A stretch of DNA of 64,000 nucleotides from Pararhizobium qamdonense. Lineage in GTDB: Bacteria; Pseudomonadota; Alphaproteobacteria; Rhizobiales; Rhizobiaceae. A program made the position numbers and the translations under genes. The notes beneath the pieces were generated by a model, which had not been told where the DNA came from, did not search any database, and saw only the letters and a list, made by a program, of their open reading frames with translations. How positions within the stretch are numbered: position 1 is the first letter of the stretch; every line of letters begins with the position of its first letter. This document shows positions 8,369 to 19,166 of the stretch, piece after piece. Location: positions 198,501 through 262,500 of the forward strand of contig NZ_CP119568.1 of assembly GCF_029277445.1 (NCBI RefSeq), read 5' to 3'.

Positions 8369-9394
8369 ATGAGCATGAAGACATTTTACGCTGAAGAGCA
8401 GGCGAAACACGATCCGAAAATGTTTCTCTCCAGCGGCGCCCCCCAGCCCAATCCGGAACAGCCGGAGCGGATCGCACGGCTTCTCGCAGGCGCAAAGGCG
8501 GCGGGATCCGAGATCGTCAGACCGCGTAATCATGGCCTAAAACCAATCGCCGCTGTGCATACGCCGGAATATCTGGAATTCCTGCAAAACATCTTTCTGC
8601 GCTGGCAGCGCATCGAGGGTGCCTCGCAAGAGGTGATCCCGAATATCCATCCGCTGGCAAGAACCGGCCGCTATCCAGCCTCCGCCGTCGGCCAGGCCGG
8701 TTATCACATGGCCGATACGGCTTGCCCGATCTCGGCCGATACCTGGGGCAGCGCCTGCTGGAGCGCCTGGAGCGCCGTCGAGGCGGCGCAAGCGGTTCTG
8801 GCCGGCGAACGCCATACCTATGCGCTCTGCCGCCCGCCGGGCCACCACGCCTTTGCCGATGTCGCCGGCGGGTTCTGCTTCCTCAACAATTCCGCGATTG
8901 CTGCGCAGCATCTGCTGACGTCGTCGAAACGCGTCGCTATCCTCGATGTCGACCTGCATCACGGCAACGGAACGCAGGGGATTTTCTATGGCCGCAGCGA
9001 CGTGCTGACGGTATCGTTGCATGCCGATCCCGTGCGCTTCTATCCGTTCTTCTGGGGCAATGCCGATGAACGCGGCGAAGGCCTGGGGCTGGGCTACAAC
9101 TACAATCTGCCACTGCCACGCAAGACCGCCGACGCCGGTTTCCTCGAAGCACTCGACGCCGCCAACCGCCGCATCGAAGCCTATGCACCGGACGCGCTGG
9201 TGGTTGCGCTTGGCCTCGACGCCTTCGAAGGCGATCCCTTCGGCGGACTATCCGTTTCCACCCCCGGCTTTGCCCGCATCGCCGAAGCCATCAGCAACCT
9301 CAGCCTCCCAACCGTCATCGTCCAGGAAGGCGGCTATCTCTGCGACGCGCTCGGCGATAACCTGACGTCGTTTTTGACCGGCTTCGGGCATTGA
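8369..9394 (+). CDS. Histone-deacetylase/acetylpolyamine amidohydrolase family enzyme
   Basis: A 341-residue zinc amidohydrolase of the arginase/deacetylase fold, closest in layout to bacterial acetylpolyamine amidohydrolases. The catalytic residues are intact: the His159-His160 pair in CRPPGHHAF, zinc ligands Asp195 and His197 in DVDLHHGNGTQ, and Asp284 in LGLDAFEGDPFGG. A conserved Tyr-containing GGY follows near residue 322. It is the last gene of the 3889-9394 operon. Likely reaction: removal of an acetyl group from an N-acetylated amine such as acetylputrescine. Other acylated amines are possible. Confidence 0.85.
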   Translation: MSMKTFYAEEQAKHDPKMFLSSGAPQPNPEQPERIARLLAGAKAAGSEIVRPRNHGLKPIAAVHTPEYLEFLQNIFLRWQRIEGASQEVIPNIHPLARTGRYPASAVGQAGYHMADTACPISADTWGSACWSAWSAVEAAQAVLAGERHTYALCRPPGHHAFADVAGGFCFLNNSAIAAQHLLTSSKRVAILDVDLHHGNGTQGIFYGRSDVLTVSLHADPVRFYPFFWGNADERGEGLGLGYNYNLPLPRKTADAGFLEALDAANRRIEAYAPDALVVALGLDAFEGDPFGGLSVSTPGFARIAEAISNLSLPTVIVQEGGYLCDALGDNLTSFLTGFGH

Positions 9395-9544
9395 TGGGTG
9401 GATTGGCGGCGGCATGGGTGAGAGTTCCATAACTTACCTTATCCATTCCGGAGCTGTAGCCGGGTGGATTCCATTTCCAAGTGCGACATCCCGATCGTGC
9501 CGGCCGCTTAGTTCTGGTTTCCGGCGCGGCTTGCCTCAGGCCCG

Positions 9545-9973
9545 TCAGGTCTTGCGCTTGCGGCAGTAGAGTTCCAAGCGGTGGCGGACCAGGTCGTAGC
9601 CGAGTTCTGCGGCGATCTCGGCTTGTAGCTGCTCGATCTTGTCGGAACGGAATTCGATGACCGCGCCGGTGTCGATGTCGATCAGATGATCGTGGTGCGG
9701 CGCATCCGCGGTTTCAAATCGGGCGGTGGCGCTTTCAAAGGCGTGGCGATGCACGACGCCCTGCTGCTGCAGCGCAGACAGCGTTCTGTAGACAGTTGAA
9801 AGCGAAACAGTAGCGTCGATTTCCTTTGCCCGGCGGTGCAATTCGCTGGCATCCGGGTGGTCCTCGGCATTGGCGAGTATCTTCAGGATCGCTGCGCGCT
9901 GACGCGTCACGCGTACGCCGCCGTCCCTCAGCACGCCCTCCAATTCCACAACGCGATTCTGGTTCTGTTTCAT
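9545..9973 (-). CDS. mur: Fur-family metalloregulator, manganese uptake regulator Mur
   Basis: A 142-residue Fur-superfamily repressor. The N-terminal winged helix contains RVTRQRAAILKIL and SLSTVYRTLSALQQQG (recognition helix, about residues 58-73); the HHDHLI stretch near 96 supplies metal ligands of the dimerisation domain. It is divergent from sitABCD. In rhizobia the Fur homolog beside sitABCD senses Mn(II) and is called Mur, while iron is sensed by RirA and Irr, so I prefer Mur to Fur. The C-terminal CxxC pair of many Fur proteins is absent. Alternative: a Zur- or Fur-type sensor. Confidence 0.85.
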   Translation of the reverse strand: MKQNQNRVVELEGVLRDGGVRVTRQRAAILKILANAEDHPDASELHRRAKEIDATVSLSTVYRTLSALQQQGVVHRHAFESATARFETADAPHHDHLIDIDTGAVIEFRSDKIEQLQAEIAAELGYDLVRHRLELYCRKRKT

Positions 9974-10048
9974 GGCCGTACACTAAAGCGCTTCATCGTT
10001 AAACGGAAGCCATTTAGCCCAAGCATGACGCGTTTGAAAATAGCCAGT

Positions 10049-10069
10049 TGCGAATGCTTCTCATTTGCA
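10049..10069. promoter_or_regulatory. Probable Mur operator upstream of sitA
   Basis: A 21-bp inverted repeat, TGCGAATG-N5-CATTTGCA (7 of 8 arm positions match), lies 55 bp before the sitA start in the mur-sitA divergent region. Size and symmetry fit a Fur-family box, so manganese-dependent repression of sitABCD is expected. The binding protein is inferred from context. Confidence 0.6.
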
Positions 10070-10123
10070 TTGACTTGTGCAGATCATTCCCGTTATCCTG
10101 CCCGCGTCATCAAGGAGCATGGA

Positions 10124-11029
10124 ATGATCGATCAGACGAGACGGATTATACTGGCTGGAGCAACGGCACTGGCAGTCTTGGCGCTTGCTGCGGGCACCGC
10201 AGCGGCGCAGGAGAAATTCAAGGTGGTCACCACATTCACCGTGATTGCCGATATGGCCAGCAACGTTGCCGGTGACGCCGCAACCGTCCTATCGATCACC
10301 AAGCCAGGTGCGGAAATCCATAATTACCAGCCGACCCCGCGCGACATCCTGAAGGCGCACGACGCCAAGCTGATCCTTTGGAACGGCCTCAATCTCGAAC
10401 TCTGGTTTGAAAAATTCTTCCAGAATTTCGGTGATGTCCCAGGTGTTGTCGTCTCAAAGGGTGTGGAGCCGATGGGCATTGCCGAAGGCCCCTATAGCGG
10501 CAAGCCTAACCCGCATGCCTGGATGTCGCCCGCATCGGCGCTGATCTATGTGGATAATATCCGCGATGCTTTCGTCAAATACGACCCCACCAATGCCGCG
10601 ATCTACCAGGCCAATGCCGAGGCCTACAAACAGAAGATCGGAGCGGCAATCGCGCCCATTCGCGCCGAAATCGGCAAGATCCCTGAAGACAAGCGCTGGC
10701 TGGTGTCGAGCGAAGGCGCTTTCAGCTATCTCGCCCGCGACTTTGGTCTGAAGGAGCTTTATCTCTGGCCGATCAACGCCGATCAGCAGGGCACGCCGCA
10801 ACAGGTGCGCAAGGTGATCGACGCGGTCCGCGCCAACACAATCCCTGTCGTTTTCTCCGAAAGCACGATTTCCCCTGGTCCGGCGCAGCAGGTGGCGCGC
10901 GAGACCGGCGCACACTATGGCGGCGTGCTTTATGTGGATTCCTTGAGCGAGACGGACGGTCCGGTTCCGACCTACATCGACCTCCTGCGCGTCACGTCCG
11001 AAACCATCGCCAAGGGTCTTTCGCAATGA
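10124..11029 (+). CDS. sitA: Manganese/iron ABC transporter substrate-binding protein SitA
   Basis: A 301-residue cluster A-I metal-binding protein. The frame is open far upstream, but the ATG at 10124 follows AAGGAG at 10112-10117 with ideal spacing and begins a signal peptide ([24 protein letters not shown]). Metal-ligand regions of the family are visible: [19 protein letters not shown], the Glu in [10 protein letters not shown], and the late [11 protein letters not shown] region. It delivers Mn(II), and perhaps Fe(II), to SitBCD in the inner membrane. It overlaps sitB by 4 bp, making a four-gene operon under the candidate Mur operator. Confidence 0.92.
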   Translation: MIDQTRRIILAGATALAVLALAAGTAAAQEKFKVVTTFTVIADMASNVAGDAATVLSITKPGAEIHNYQPTPRDILKAHDAKLILWNGLNLELWFEKFFQNFGDVPGVVVSKGVEPMGIAEGPYSGKPNPHAWMSPASALIYVDNIRDAFVKYDPTNAAIYQANAEAYKQKIGAAIAPIRAEIGKIPEDKRWLVSSEGAFSYLARDFGLKELYLWPINADQQGTPQQVRKVIDAVRANTIPVVFSESTISPGPAQQVARETGAHYGGVLYVDSLSETDGPVPTYIDLLRVTSETIAKGLSQ

Positions 11030-11976
11030 CCCGTCAGGTTGAAACCGGACCCGGCCAAGAGAAAAAATCCGGGCAGCCAGGCAGCGGCATTCGCGTCTCA
11101 GGCGCAACGGTGACCTATCGCAACGGCCATCGCGCCTTGCTCGATGCGTCCTTCGAAATCCCGACCGGCACCATCACGGCGCTGGTGGGCGTCAACGGCA
11201 GCGGCAAATCGACCCTGTTCAAGGCGATCATGGGGTTTGCGCGGCTGGCGCGCGGCGACATCTCGGTGCTTGGGCTTTCGGTGCCGCAGGCGCTGAAAAA
11301 CAACCTTGTCGCCTATGTGCCGCAGGCGGAAGAAGTGGATTGGAATTTTCCGGTTCTCGTCGAAGACGTGGTGATGATGGGCCGCTACGGTCACATGAAC
11401 ATGCTGCGCATCGCGCGCAAGGCCGATCACGATGCGGTCGAAGCCGCCCTCGCCCGCGTCGGCATGAGCGATTTCCGCAAGCGCCAGATCGGCGAATTGT
11501 CTGGCGGGCAGAAGAAGCGTGTCTTCCTGGCGCGCGCGCTGGCGCAGGATGGCCGCGTCATCCTGCTCGACGAACCCTTCACCGGCGTCGATGTCAAGAC
11601 CGAGGACGCGATCATCCGCCTGCTGATGGGCTTGCGTGACGAAGGCCGGGTGATGCTGGTCTCGACCCACAATCTCGGCAGCGTGCCGGAGTTTTGCGAT
11701 CGCGCGGTGCTACTCAAGAACACGGTGCTGGCCTACGGGCCGACGGAAACCACATTCACCCGGGAAAACCTCGAGCGCGCATTCGGCGGCGTGCTGCGCC
11801 ATTTCGTCCTCGGCGGCAACAGCCTGCACGACGACGCCGATCCACGGCAACTGTCGGTTATCAGCGACGATGAGCGGCCACTGGTCATGTACGGCGCCAA
11901 GGGTCAGATGGTGCCGCAGCCCGCAAAGCCGCAGACTGCAACGCCGAAAACCGGAGCGGAGGTCAACAGACGATGA
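11026..11976 (+). CDS. sitB: Manganese/iron ABC transporter ATP-binding protein SitB
   Basis: A 316-residue ATPase subunit. Walker A is GVNGSGKST (about residue 55), the Q-loop lies in [10 protein letters not shown], the ABC signature is [15 protein letters not shown] (about 160), Walker B is [12 protein letters not shown] and the switch His is in VSTHNLGS. The C-terminal extension of about 60 residues, rich in Pro, Lys and Thr, is typical of SitB and lies outside the catalytic core. It is coupled by 4-bp overlaps to sitA and sitC and powers Mn(II) import. Confidence 0.92.
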   Translation: MTRQVETGPGQEKKSGQPGSGIRVSGATVTYRNGHRALLDASFEIPTGTITALVGVNGSGKSTLFKAIMGFARLARGDISVLGLSVPQALKNNLVAYVPQAEEVDWNFPVLVEDVVMMGRYGHMNMLRIARKADHDAVEAALARVGMSDFRKRQIGELSGGQKKRVFLARALAQDGRVILLDEPFTGVDVKTEDAIIRLLMGLRDEGRVMLVSTHNLGSVPEFCDRAVLLKNTVLAYGPTETTFTRENLERAFGGVLRHFVLGGNSLHDDADPRQLSVISDDERPLVMYGAKGQMVPQPAKPQTATPKTGAEVNRR

Positions 11977-12833
11977 TCGCCACGCTGATGGAGCCGTTTA
12001 CCTACGGCTATATGCTGAACGCCATGTGGGTGAGCGCACTGGTTGGCGCCGTCTGCGCGTTCCTGTCGTCCTATCTCATGCTGAAGGGCTGGTCGCTGAT
12101 TGGCGATGCGCTCTCGCACGCGATCGTTCCGGGCGTTGCCGGCGCCTATATGCTCGGCCTGCCCTTTTCGCTCGGCGCCTTCTTCTCCGGTGGGCTTGCC
12201 GCTGGCGCGATGCTGTTCCTCAACCAGCGTACCCGGCTAAAGGAAGACACCATTATCGGTCTGATCTTCACGTCTTTCTTCGGTCTTGGCCTGTTCATGA
12301 TCTCTCTGTCGCCAACGTCTGTAAATATCCAGACGATCGTGCTCGGCAACATTCTGGCCATTACACCGGCCGACACCCTGCAGCTTGCCCTGATCGGGGT
12401 GATCTCGCTGATCATCCTGACGGCAAAATGGAAGGACCTGATGGTGACCTTCTTCGACGAGAGCCACGCGCGTTCGATCGGTATCCGCACCACATTGCTG
12501 AAGGTGATGTTCTTCACCCTGTTGTCTGCCTGCACGGTGGCAGCATTGCAGACGGTCGGGGCGTTTCTCGTCATTGCGATGGTGGTCACGCCCGGTGCCA
12601 CCGCCTATCTGCTGACCGACCGCTTTCCCCGGCTGATCATCATCAGCTTGGCGATCGGTGCGTTGACGAGCTTCTTCGGCGCCTATGTCAGCTATTTCCT
12701 GGATGGCGCCACCGGCGGCATTATCATCCTTTTCCAAACGCTGCTCTTTTTCGCTGCCTTCGTTTTTGCCCCGAAACATGGGCTGCTTGCCGCCCGCAGA
12801 CGCACAGCTCAGGCTCTGGAGGTGACCGCATGA
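11973..12833 (+). CDS. sitC: Manganese/iron ABC transporter permease SitC
   Basis: A 286-residue integral membrane subunit of the ABC-3 permease family with about eight hydrophobic helices. The family sequence [19 protein letters not shown] occurs near residue 38 and recurs in SitD. The late [23 protein letters not shown] segment is also typical. It is translationally coupled at both ends (ATGA overlaps). With SitD it forms the inner-membrane channel for manganese. Confidence 0.92.
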   Translation: MIATLMEPFTYGYMLNAMWVSALVGAVCAFLSSYLMLKGWSLIGDALSHAIVPGVAGAYMLGLPFSLGAFFSGGLAAGAMLFLNQRTRLKEDTIIGLIFTSFFGLGLFMISLSPTSVNIQTIVLGNILAITPADTLQLALIGVISLIILTAKWKDLMVTFFDESHARSIGIRTTLLKVMFFTLLSACTVAALQTVGAFLVIAMVVTPGATAYLLTDRFPRLIIISLAIGALTSFFGAYVSYFLDGATGGIIILFQTLLFFAAFVFAPKHGLLAARRRTAQALEVTA

Positions 12834-13681
12834 TGTCACTCGACATGCTCATGGCCGTCTTCGAATTCCCGTTCATGCGCAATGCGCTGCTGATCTCGGT
12901 GCTGGTGGCGGTACCGACGGCGCTGCTTTCCTGCTTTCTCGTCCTGAAAGGCTGGTCGCTGATGGGCGACGCGATTTCGCATGCGGTCTTTCCAGGTGTC
13001 GTCATTTCCTACATTGCCGGTCTGCCGTTTGCCGTTGGCGCCTTTGCCGCCGGCATGTCATGTGCGCTTCTGACCGGGTATCTCAAGGAAAACAGCCGTA
13101 TCAAGCAGGATACGGTGATGGGCGTGGTATTCTCAGGCATGTTCGGCTTCGGTTTGGTGCTCTACACCAAGATCCAGAGCGATGTGCATCTCGACCATAT
13201 CCTCTTTGGCGACATGCTCGGCATTGGCTGGCCTGATATCCTCCAAACCGGACTGATCGCGCTGGTGACCACCGCTATCCTTGCGGTGAAGTGGCGGGAT
13301 TTCCTTTTGCATGCTTTCGATCCGGCCCAGGCAAAGGCCGTCGGTCTGCCCGTCAACTGGCTGCACTACGGATTGCTCGTCCTTCTTTCGCTGACGATCG
13401 TCGGAGCCCTGAAGGCCGTCGGGCTGATCCTCGCCATCGCCATGCTGATCGCACCGGGCGCCATTGCCTTCCTGATCACCCGGACGATGGGAGTGATGCT
13501 GATTGCCGCTGTCCTCGTCGCAACCGTGGCATCGTTCTTCGGGGTCTATCTCTCGTTCTTCATCGACAGTGCGCCAGCCCCGACCATCGTGCTTCTCATG
13601 ACAATTATCTTCATAGCCGCCTTTATCTGGTCGTCATGGAGGTCCGCCAGCGCAGAGGCGCAGCAAACCATCAGCGAGTGA
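12830..13681 (+). CDS. sitD: Manganese/iron ABC transporter permease SitD
   Basis: A 283-residue ABC-3 family permease homologous to SitC, with the matching LKGWSLMGDAISHAVFPGV motif near residue 38 and about eight membrane helices. Although the frame is open from 11870, the true start is the ATG at 12830, overlapping the sitC stop by 4 bp, because homology to SitC begins there. It closes the sit operon and is convergent with the D-threonine-aldolase-like gene 33 bp away. I see no clear terminator in that gap. Confidence 0.92.
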   Translation: MMSLDMLMAVFEFPFMRNALLISVLVAVPTALLSCFLVLKGWSLMGDAISHAVFPGVVISYIAGLPFAVGAFAAGMSCALLTGYLKENSRIKQDTVMGVVFSGMFGFGLVLYTKIQSDVHLDHILFGDMLGIGWPDILQTGLIALVTTAILAVKWRDFLLHAFDPAQAKAVGLPVNWLHYGLLVLLSLTIVGALKAVGLILAIAMLIAPGAIAFLITRTMGVMLIAAVLVATVASFFGVYLSFFIDSAPAPTIVLLMTIIFIAAFIWSSWRSASAEAQQTISE

Positions 13682-13714
13682 TCTTGCGTCATCTTGAGCT
13701 TGCGACGCTGGATT

Positions 13715-14791
13715 TCAAACGATCCTGCCGCGGGCGGCGACGGGCCAGATGGCTGAAATCTCGCCGTTTTCGATGATGTTGACCGCATCGACCAGGTTGG
13801 TGACGACGCAAGCGTGATTGGGGACGATGCGCAGCCGGTCGCCGACTTTCAGGTTGATCGGCCCGTCGCTGACCAGGCGGCCGTGCTCTTCCGAAAGCTG
13901 ATCGATGGCGATGTCGTCGCGGTTAAGCACATGGCCATAGCCCGAGAGACCGAGCAGGTCGGAGGTCAGCGCCTTTGAGCCGGCGTCGATGATGGCGCGG
14001 TTGGCTGCGGGGACGGACACCACGGTTGCCAGCACCGTAAGGGCGCAGTCGTCCCATGTGCAGACGCCGCGCGTCACCAGAGAGCGGTCGTTATAGACAT
14101 AGGTTCCCGGCCGGTATTCGGTCGTCACCGGTGCCTTGGCCGCGTCCATCATCGAGGGTGTGCCGCCCGATGTAATGACCGCCACCGTAATGCCGGCTGC
14201 CTCGATGAACGCCTTGGCGCGGGTCATGAAGGATTCGACGGCGGCCGCATCATTGGCCGGCGGATAGGTCATCAGCCCGCCGAAGACCAGGCCTTCGGCC
14301 TTGGCGATCCGTTGCGCAAGCGTGGCTGCGGCTTCGGGCGTCGGCACGCCGCAGCGGTCAGCCCCGGTATTGCATTCGACCAGTACCCGCAGCGGCTGAG
14401 CTTCCTGCGCAAAGGCGGCGGAGAGGCCGTCGATGACCGTCTCGTTGTCGGCAACGACACTCAGCGTCACCTTGCGTGCAAGCGCTGCGAGATGCGCGAG
14501 CTTTTCGGCGCCGAGAATATTGTAGGTGATGAGAACGTCGCGGATTTCAGCGCTGGCGGCGACCATGGCCTCGGCTTCAGACACCTTTTGGCAGGTCACG
14601 CCGATGGCCCCTGCCCTAAGTTGCATCTCGGCCACCGCCGGCAGCTTATGCGTCTTGATATGCGGGCGGACCTTCAAGCCATGGGCGTCGGCATAGGCCT
14701 GGAAATGATCGATATTGCGCTGGGCGATGTCGAGATCGACCAGGACGGCTGGCGTGCTCACGGTCTGAAACGTCGATGGGGCCTTGCTCAT
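13715..14791 (-). CDS. D-threonine aldolase / D-serine dehydratase-like PLP enzyme
   Basis: A 358-residue fold-type III PLP enzyme with an alanine-racemase-like N-terminal barrel. The PLP lysine is in RPHIKTHKLP (about residue 46). The C-terminal beta domain carries PNHAC, the His-x-Cys pair that binds the essential divalent metal in D-threonine aldolase and eukaryotic-type D-serine dehydratase. Likely chemistry is retro-aldol cleavage or dehydration of a D-beta-hydroxy amino acid. It stands alone between convergent sitD and the same-strand pobR, so context does not narrow the substrate. Confidence 0.83.
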   Translation of the reverse strand: MSKAPSTFQTVSTPAVLVDLDIAQRNIDHFQAYADAHGLKVRPHIKTHKLPAVAEMQLRAGAIGVTCQKVSEAEAMVAASAEIRDVLITYNILGAEKLAHLAALARKVTLSVVADNETVIDGLSAAFAQEAQPLRVLVECNTGADRCGVPTPEAAATLAQRIAKAEGLVFGGLMTYPPANDAAAVESFMTRAKAFIEAAGITVAVITSGGTPSMMDAAKAPVTTEYRPGTYVYNDRSLVTRGVCTWDDCALTVLATVVSVPAANRAIIDAGSKALTSDLLGLSGYGHVLNRDDIAIDQLSEEHGRLVSDGPINLKVGDRLRIVPNHACVVTNLVDAVNIIENGEISAIWPVAARGRIV

Positions 14792-14928
14792 GGTGTCTCC
14801 GGATGTCCTGCTATGATCTTGACGGAAGCGCTAGCGTTTCCCGCCCGAATTCCTATCCGGCAAAGTTCTGCCCGTCCATGCGCGTCGCGTAAATTGCGGC
14901 GATTGCCATGGACGTCAGTTAAAGCGGC

Positions 14929-15810
14929 TCAGCTCTCACCCGGGCTGCGCCGCCATTGCCGGGGCGAAAGGCCTGTCCGCGTCAGGAAAAAACGGGAGAA
15001 ATAGGCGGGATCGGCAAAGCCGAGCCGGAAGCCGATTTCCTGCACGGAAATCTGCGTGAACAGCAGTTCGCGTTGCGCCTCGTCGATCAGCTTGCCGTTG
15101 ATCAGCATCTGGGTGCTGCCGCCGGTCAGCTGTTTGACGATGCGGTTGAGATGCGTGGGCGACAACCCCAGCGCATCTGCATAGAAGGATGCTGGTTTGT
15201 GGGAGCGGAAATGCTGGTGGATCAAACCGGTCAACCGGTTGAGCCGCCGCTCGTTTGCCGTCGCTCCCGCCTCTTCGTCCGCCTGCCCCCCGGACGTCAG
15301 CCGTGCCGTCAGCCTGAGCGCGGAGGTGAGATAGGCCTCGCAAAGATCGGCCGCCCCGGTACGCCGGGCTGCCGCCTCTGCCGCCAGCCGGTGCAGCGTA
15401 TCGGCGATATAGCGGCTGCCGGTGTCGTCCGGGAGCAGCGCCGTCAGGCGCGGCAGACTGAGCCAGGCGCCAAACCGGCTGTGATCGCCGGGCATGGTTT
15501 TCAGATGCGACGCAAGCACCGTGAACACGTAACCATCGATATCCCTGGAGAACCGGAATCCGTGACGGCAAAGCGGCGGCACCGTGATGACGGCGGGTGC
15601 TGTAATCGCCTGGACGGCATCGCCAAAAACCGCGTCGCCCGATCCTGCCGCGATGTACAGGATCTGAAAGAACTGCTCGTGGCGATGCTGACCGATTTCC
15701 CAGTGATGCAGGCTGCTACGCGACGGAATCGTTTCGCAATGCAGCCAGAAACGCGGTGAATCACCGGAGTTTTCGCCATAGAGCTCATAGGTGGGGATCG
15801 CGCGCATCAT
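14929..15810 (-). CDS. pobR: AraC-family activator of pobA, PobR-like
   Basis: A 293-residue regulator with an N-terminal cupin-like effector domain (HHWEIGQHRHEQFFQILYI, about residues 35-53) and a C-terminal double helix-turn-helix (ADALGLSPTHLNRIVKQL, and ISVQEIGFRLGFADPAYFSRFF near 260). The frame runs open to 17037 antisense to pobA, but family homology starts at the ATG at 15810. It is divergent from pobA with 108 bp between, the standard arrangement of the AraC-type PobR that activates pobA in response to 4-hydroxybenzoate. Function comes from context plus family. Confidence 0.85.
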   Translation of the reverse strand: MMRAIPTYELYGENSGDSPRFWLHCETIPSRSSLHHWEIGQHRHEQFFQILYIAAGSGDAVFGDAVQAITAPAVITVPPLCRHGFRFSRDIDGYVFTVLASHLKTMPGDHSRFGAWLSLPRLTALLPDDTGSRYIADTLHRLAAEAAARRTGAADLCEAYLTSALRLTARLTSGGQADEEAGATANERRLNRLTGLIHQHFRSHKPASFYADALGLSPTHLNRIVKQLTGGSTQMLINGKLIDEAQRELLFTQISVQEIGFRLGFADPAYFSRFFLTRTGLSPRQWRRSPGES

Positions 15811-15858
15811 GCCCTGACAATATCCGGATGTTCGATTTGTGCAATTTTCTGGGTTTGA

Positions 15859-17091
<1,233 letters not shown>

Positions 17092-17096
17092 GCAAT

Positions 17097-17119
17097 GGGA
17101 GGCATCCGAAAGGCCTCCC
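17097..17119. terminator. Hairpin between convergent pobA and pcaF
   Basis: GGGAGGC-N9-GCCTCCC forms a 7-bp GC-rich stem directly after the pobA stop and between convergent genes. It lacks a strong U-run on either strand, so it may be a weak bidirectional terminator or only an mRNA 3'-end structure. Confidence 0.4.
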
Positions 17120-17168
17120 TCTCCAACCAGGAATGTGTCGGCAACCGATATCGCCGCCGCTCCTTACA

Positions 17169-18374
17169 TCAGGCACGTTCGAGCGCGATTGCGATCCCCT
17201 GCCCGACACCGATGCACATGGTCGATAGGGAAAAGCGGCCGCCGGTCAGCTGGAGGTCGAGGGCGGCGGTGCCGGTGATGCGGGCGCCGGACATGCCAAG
17301 CGGATGGCCAAGCGCGATGGCGCCTCCGTTGCGGTTGACGCGTGGATCCTCATCGCCGATGCCGAGTTCACGCAGGACGGCGAGACCCTGGCTGGCGAAG
17401 GCTTCGTTGAGCTCGATCACATCGAACTGGTCCTGCGTCATGCCAAGCCGCGCCATCAGCTTTTGCGAGGCGGGCACCGGGCCGATGCCCATGATGCGCG
17501 GCGGAACGCCTGCGGCTGCACCTCCCATGACGCGGGCGACCGGCGTCAGGCCATGTTTCTTCACGGCGGCTTCCGAGGCAATGATCAGCGCGGCCGCGCC
17601 ATCGTTGACGCCGGAGGCATTGCCGGCGGTCACGGTGCCGCCCTCCTTCTTGAAGGGTGTGCCGAGCTTGGCGAGCGTTTCGATCGTGGTTGCGCGGGGG
17701 TGCTCATCCCTGTCGATGGTGATCGGATCACCCTTGCGCTGCGGGATGACGACGGGGGTGATCTCGCGCGCGAGACGTCCGTTGTCCTGGGCAGCGGCCG
17801 CCTTGTTCTGTGAGTGGAGTGCGAAGGCGTCCTGGTCTGCCCGGCTCACCTTGTAATCCTCGGCGACGTTTTCGCCGGTTTCCGGCATCGAATCGACACC
17901 ATATTGTTTCTTCATCAACGGATTGATGAAACGCCAGCCGATCGTCGTATCGTGAATTTCGGCGGCGCGGGAAAAGGCAGTTTCGGCCTTGGGCATGACG
18001 AACGGTGCGCGTGACATGCTTTCCACGCCCCCGGCAATCATCAGTTCGGCCTCGCCGGCACGGATGGCACGGGCGGCCGTGATGACGGCATCCATGCCGG
18101 AGCCGCACAACCGGTTGATGGTGGTGCCGGACACGTCAAGCGGCATGCCGGAGAGCAGCAGCGACATGCGCGCGATGTTGCGATTGTCCTCGCCCGCCTG
18201 GTTGGCGCAGCCGAAAATCACATCGTCCACCGCCTGCCAGTCAACGAAAGCATTGCGTTGCATCAGCGCTTTCAGCGGAATGGCGCCGAGATCATCGGCC
18301 CGCACGGAAGAGAGAGAGCCACCGAAACGGCCGATCGGCGTGCGGATATAGTCGCAGATATAGGCTTCAGCCAT
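17169..18374 (-). CDS. pcaF: 3-oxoadipyl-CoA thiolase
   Basis: A 401-residue thiolase that cleaves beta-ketoadipyl-CoA to succinyl-CoA and acetyl-CoA, the final step of protocatechuate degradation. The acyl-accepting Cys is in NRLCGSGMDAV near residue 90; the catalytic His is in GGAIALGHPLGMSGAR near 354 and the second Cys in STMCIGVGQG near 388. The ATG at 18374 overlaps the pcaJ stop (TGATG), so it is translationally coupled to the CoA-transferase genes. An in-frame GTG one codon earlier is less likely. The substrate is assigned from the pcaIJF context. Confidence 0.93.
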   Translation of the reverse strand: MAEAYICDYIRTPIGRFGGSLSSVRADDLGAIPLKALMQRNAFVDWQAVDDVIFGCANQAGEDNRNIARMSLLLSGMPLDVSGTTINRLCGSGMDAVITAARAIRAGEAELMIAGGVESMSRAPFVMPKAETAFSRAAEIHDTTIGWRFINPLMKKQYGVDSMPETGENVAEDYKVSRADQDAFALHSQNKAAAAQDNGRLAREITPVVIPQRKGDPITIDRDEHPRATTIETLAKLGTPFKKEGGTVTAGNASGVNDGAAALIIASEAAVKKHGLTPVARVMGGAAAGVPPRIMGIGPVPASQKLMARLGMTQDQFDVIELNEAFASQGLAVLRELGIGDEDPRVNRNGGAIALGHPLGMSGARITGTAALDLQLTGGRFSLSTMCIGVGQGIAIALERA

Positions 18375-19156
18375 CACGCCGCCTCCCCGTCGCCCTGATG
18401 GGCTTTCCTGGTGCGGGCGTTGATGTCGCGCAGGGTCTGCAGCTCGGTTTCAGTCGGAGCGGGCGTGTCGATCACCGTGTCGGCAAACTTGATCGGCCAG
18501 CCGCAATTTTCAGAGATTTGCGCGTGGGTCACGCCCTGATGGATCGACACCACGGTCAATTCCTTGGTGACCGGGTCCGGCTCGAGGATGCAGAGGTCCG
18601 TGATCACGCGGCTCGGTCCCTTGGTCTTCATGCCGAGCCGTTCGCGGTGATTGCCGCCTTCGCCGTGGCCCATCGAGGTGATGAAATTGAGCTTATCGAC
18701 GAAGCCGCGCTTGGAGAGCGCCATGGTAATGAAGATCTGGCCGCAATTGCTGGCAATCTCCGGCGCGCCACCACCACCGGGCAGGCGCACCTTCGGATGA
18801 TCGTAGGGACCGACCACCGTGGTGTTGAGATTGGCGAATCTGTCGATCTGGGCGCCGCCGAGAAAGCCGGTGGTGATGCGCCCGCCCTGCAGCCAGTAGC
18901 GGAACATTTCAGGGACCGGGACGGTGAACAGTGCCGTGTCGCACAGCTCGCCATCGCCGATCGACAGCGGCAGGACATCCGGCCTGGTGCCGACCGTGCC
19001 GCTTTCATAGATCAGCGTGATATCCGGCGCATGGGTGAGCCGTGCCACGTTGCAGGCAGCCGACGGCGCGCCGATGCCGACAAAACAGACATCCTCGTTG
19101 GTCAGTGCACGCGCGGCCGCAATGGTCATCATTTCGGTGGGGGTGAAGTCGCTCAT
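18374..19156 (-). CDS. pcaJ: 3-oxoadipate CoA-transferase subunit B
   Basis: A 260-residue beta subunit of the succinyl-CoA:3-oxoadipate CoA-transferase. The active-site Glu motif reads LIYESGTVG (Glu near residue 51), and a glycine-rich LPGGGGAPEIAS stretch follows near 116. The ATG at 19156 is chosen because GAGGAG lies 6 bp upstream; the in-frame ATG at 19162 abuts that site. It sits 10 bp downstream of pcaI and pairs with PcaI to activate beta-ketoadipate. Confidence 0.92.
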   Translation of the reverse strand: MSDFTPTEMMTIAAARALTNEDVCFVGIGAPSAACNVARLTHAPDITLIYESGTVGTRPDVLPLSIGDGELCDTALFTVPVPEMFRYWLQGGRITTGFLGGAQIDRFANLNTTVVGPYDHPKVRLPGGGGAPEIASNCGQIFITMALSKRGFVDKLNFITSMGHGEGGNHRERLGMKTKGPSRVITDLCILEPDPVTKELTVVSIHQGVTHAQISENCGWPIKFADTVIDTPAPTETELQTLRDINARTRKAHQGDGEAA

Positions 19157-19166
19157 CGTCATCTCC

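Noticed and set aside
9836..10123. In-frame 5' extension of sitA by 96 codons
   Set aside because: It crosses the mur gene and its promoter; the signal peptide and AAGGAG site fix the start at 10124.
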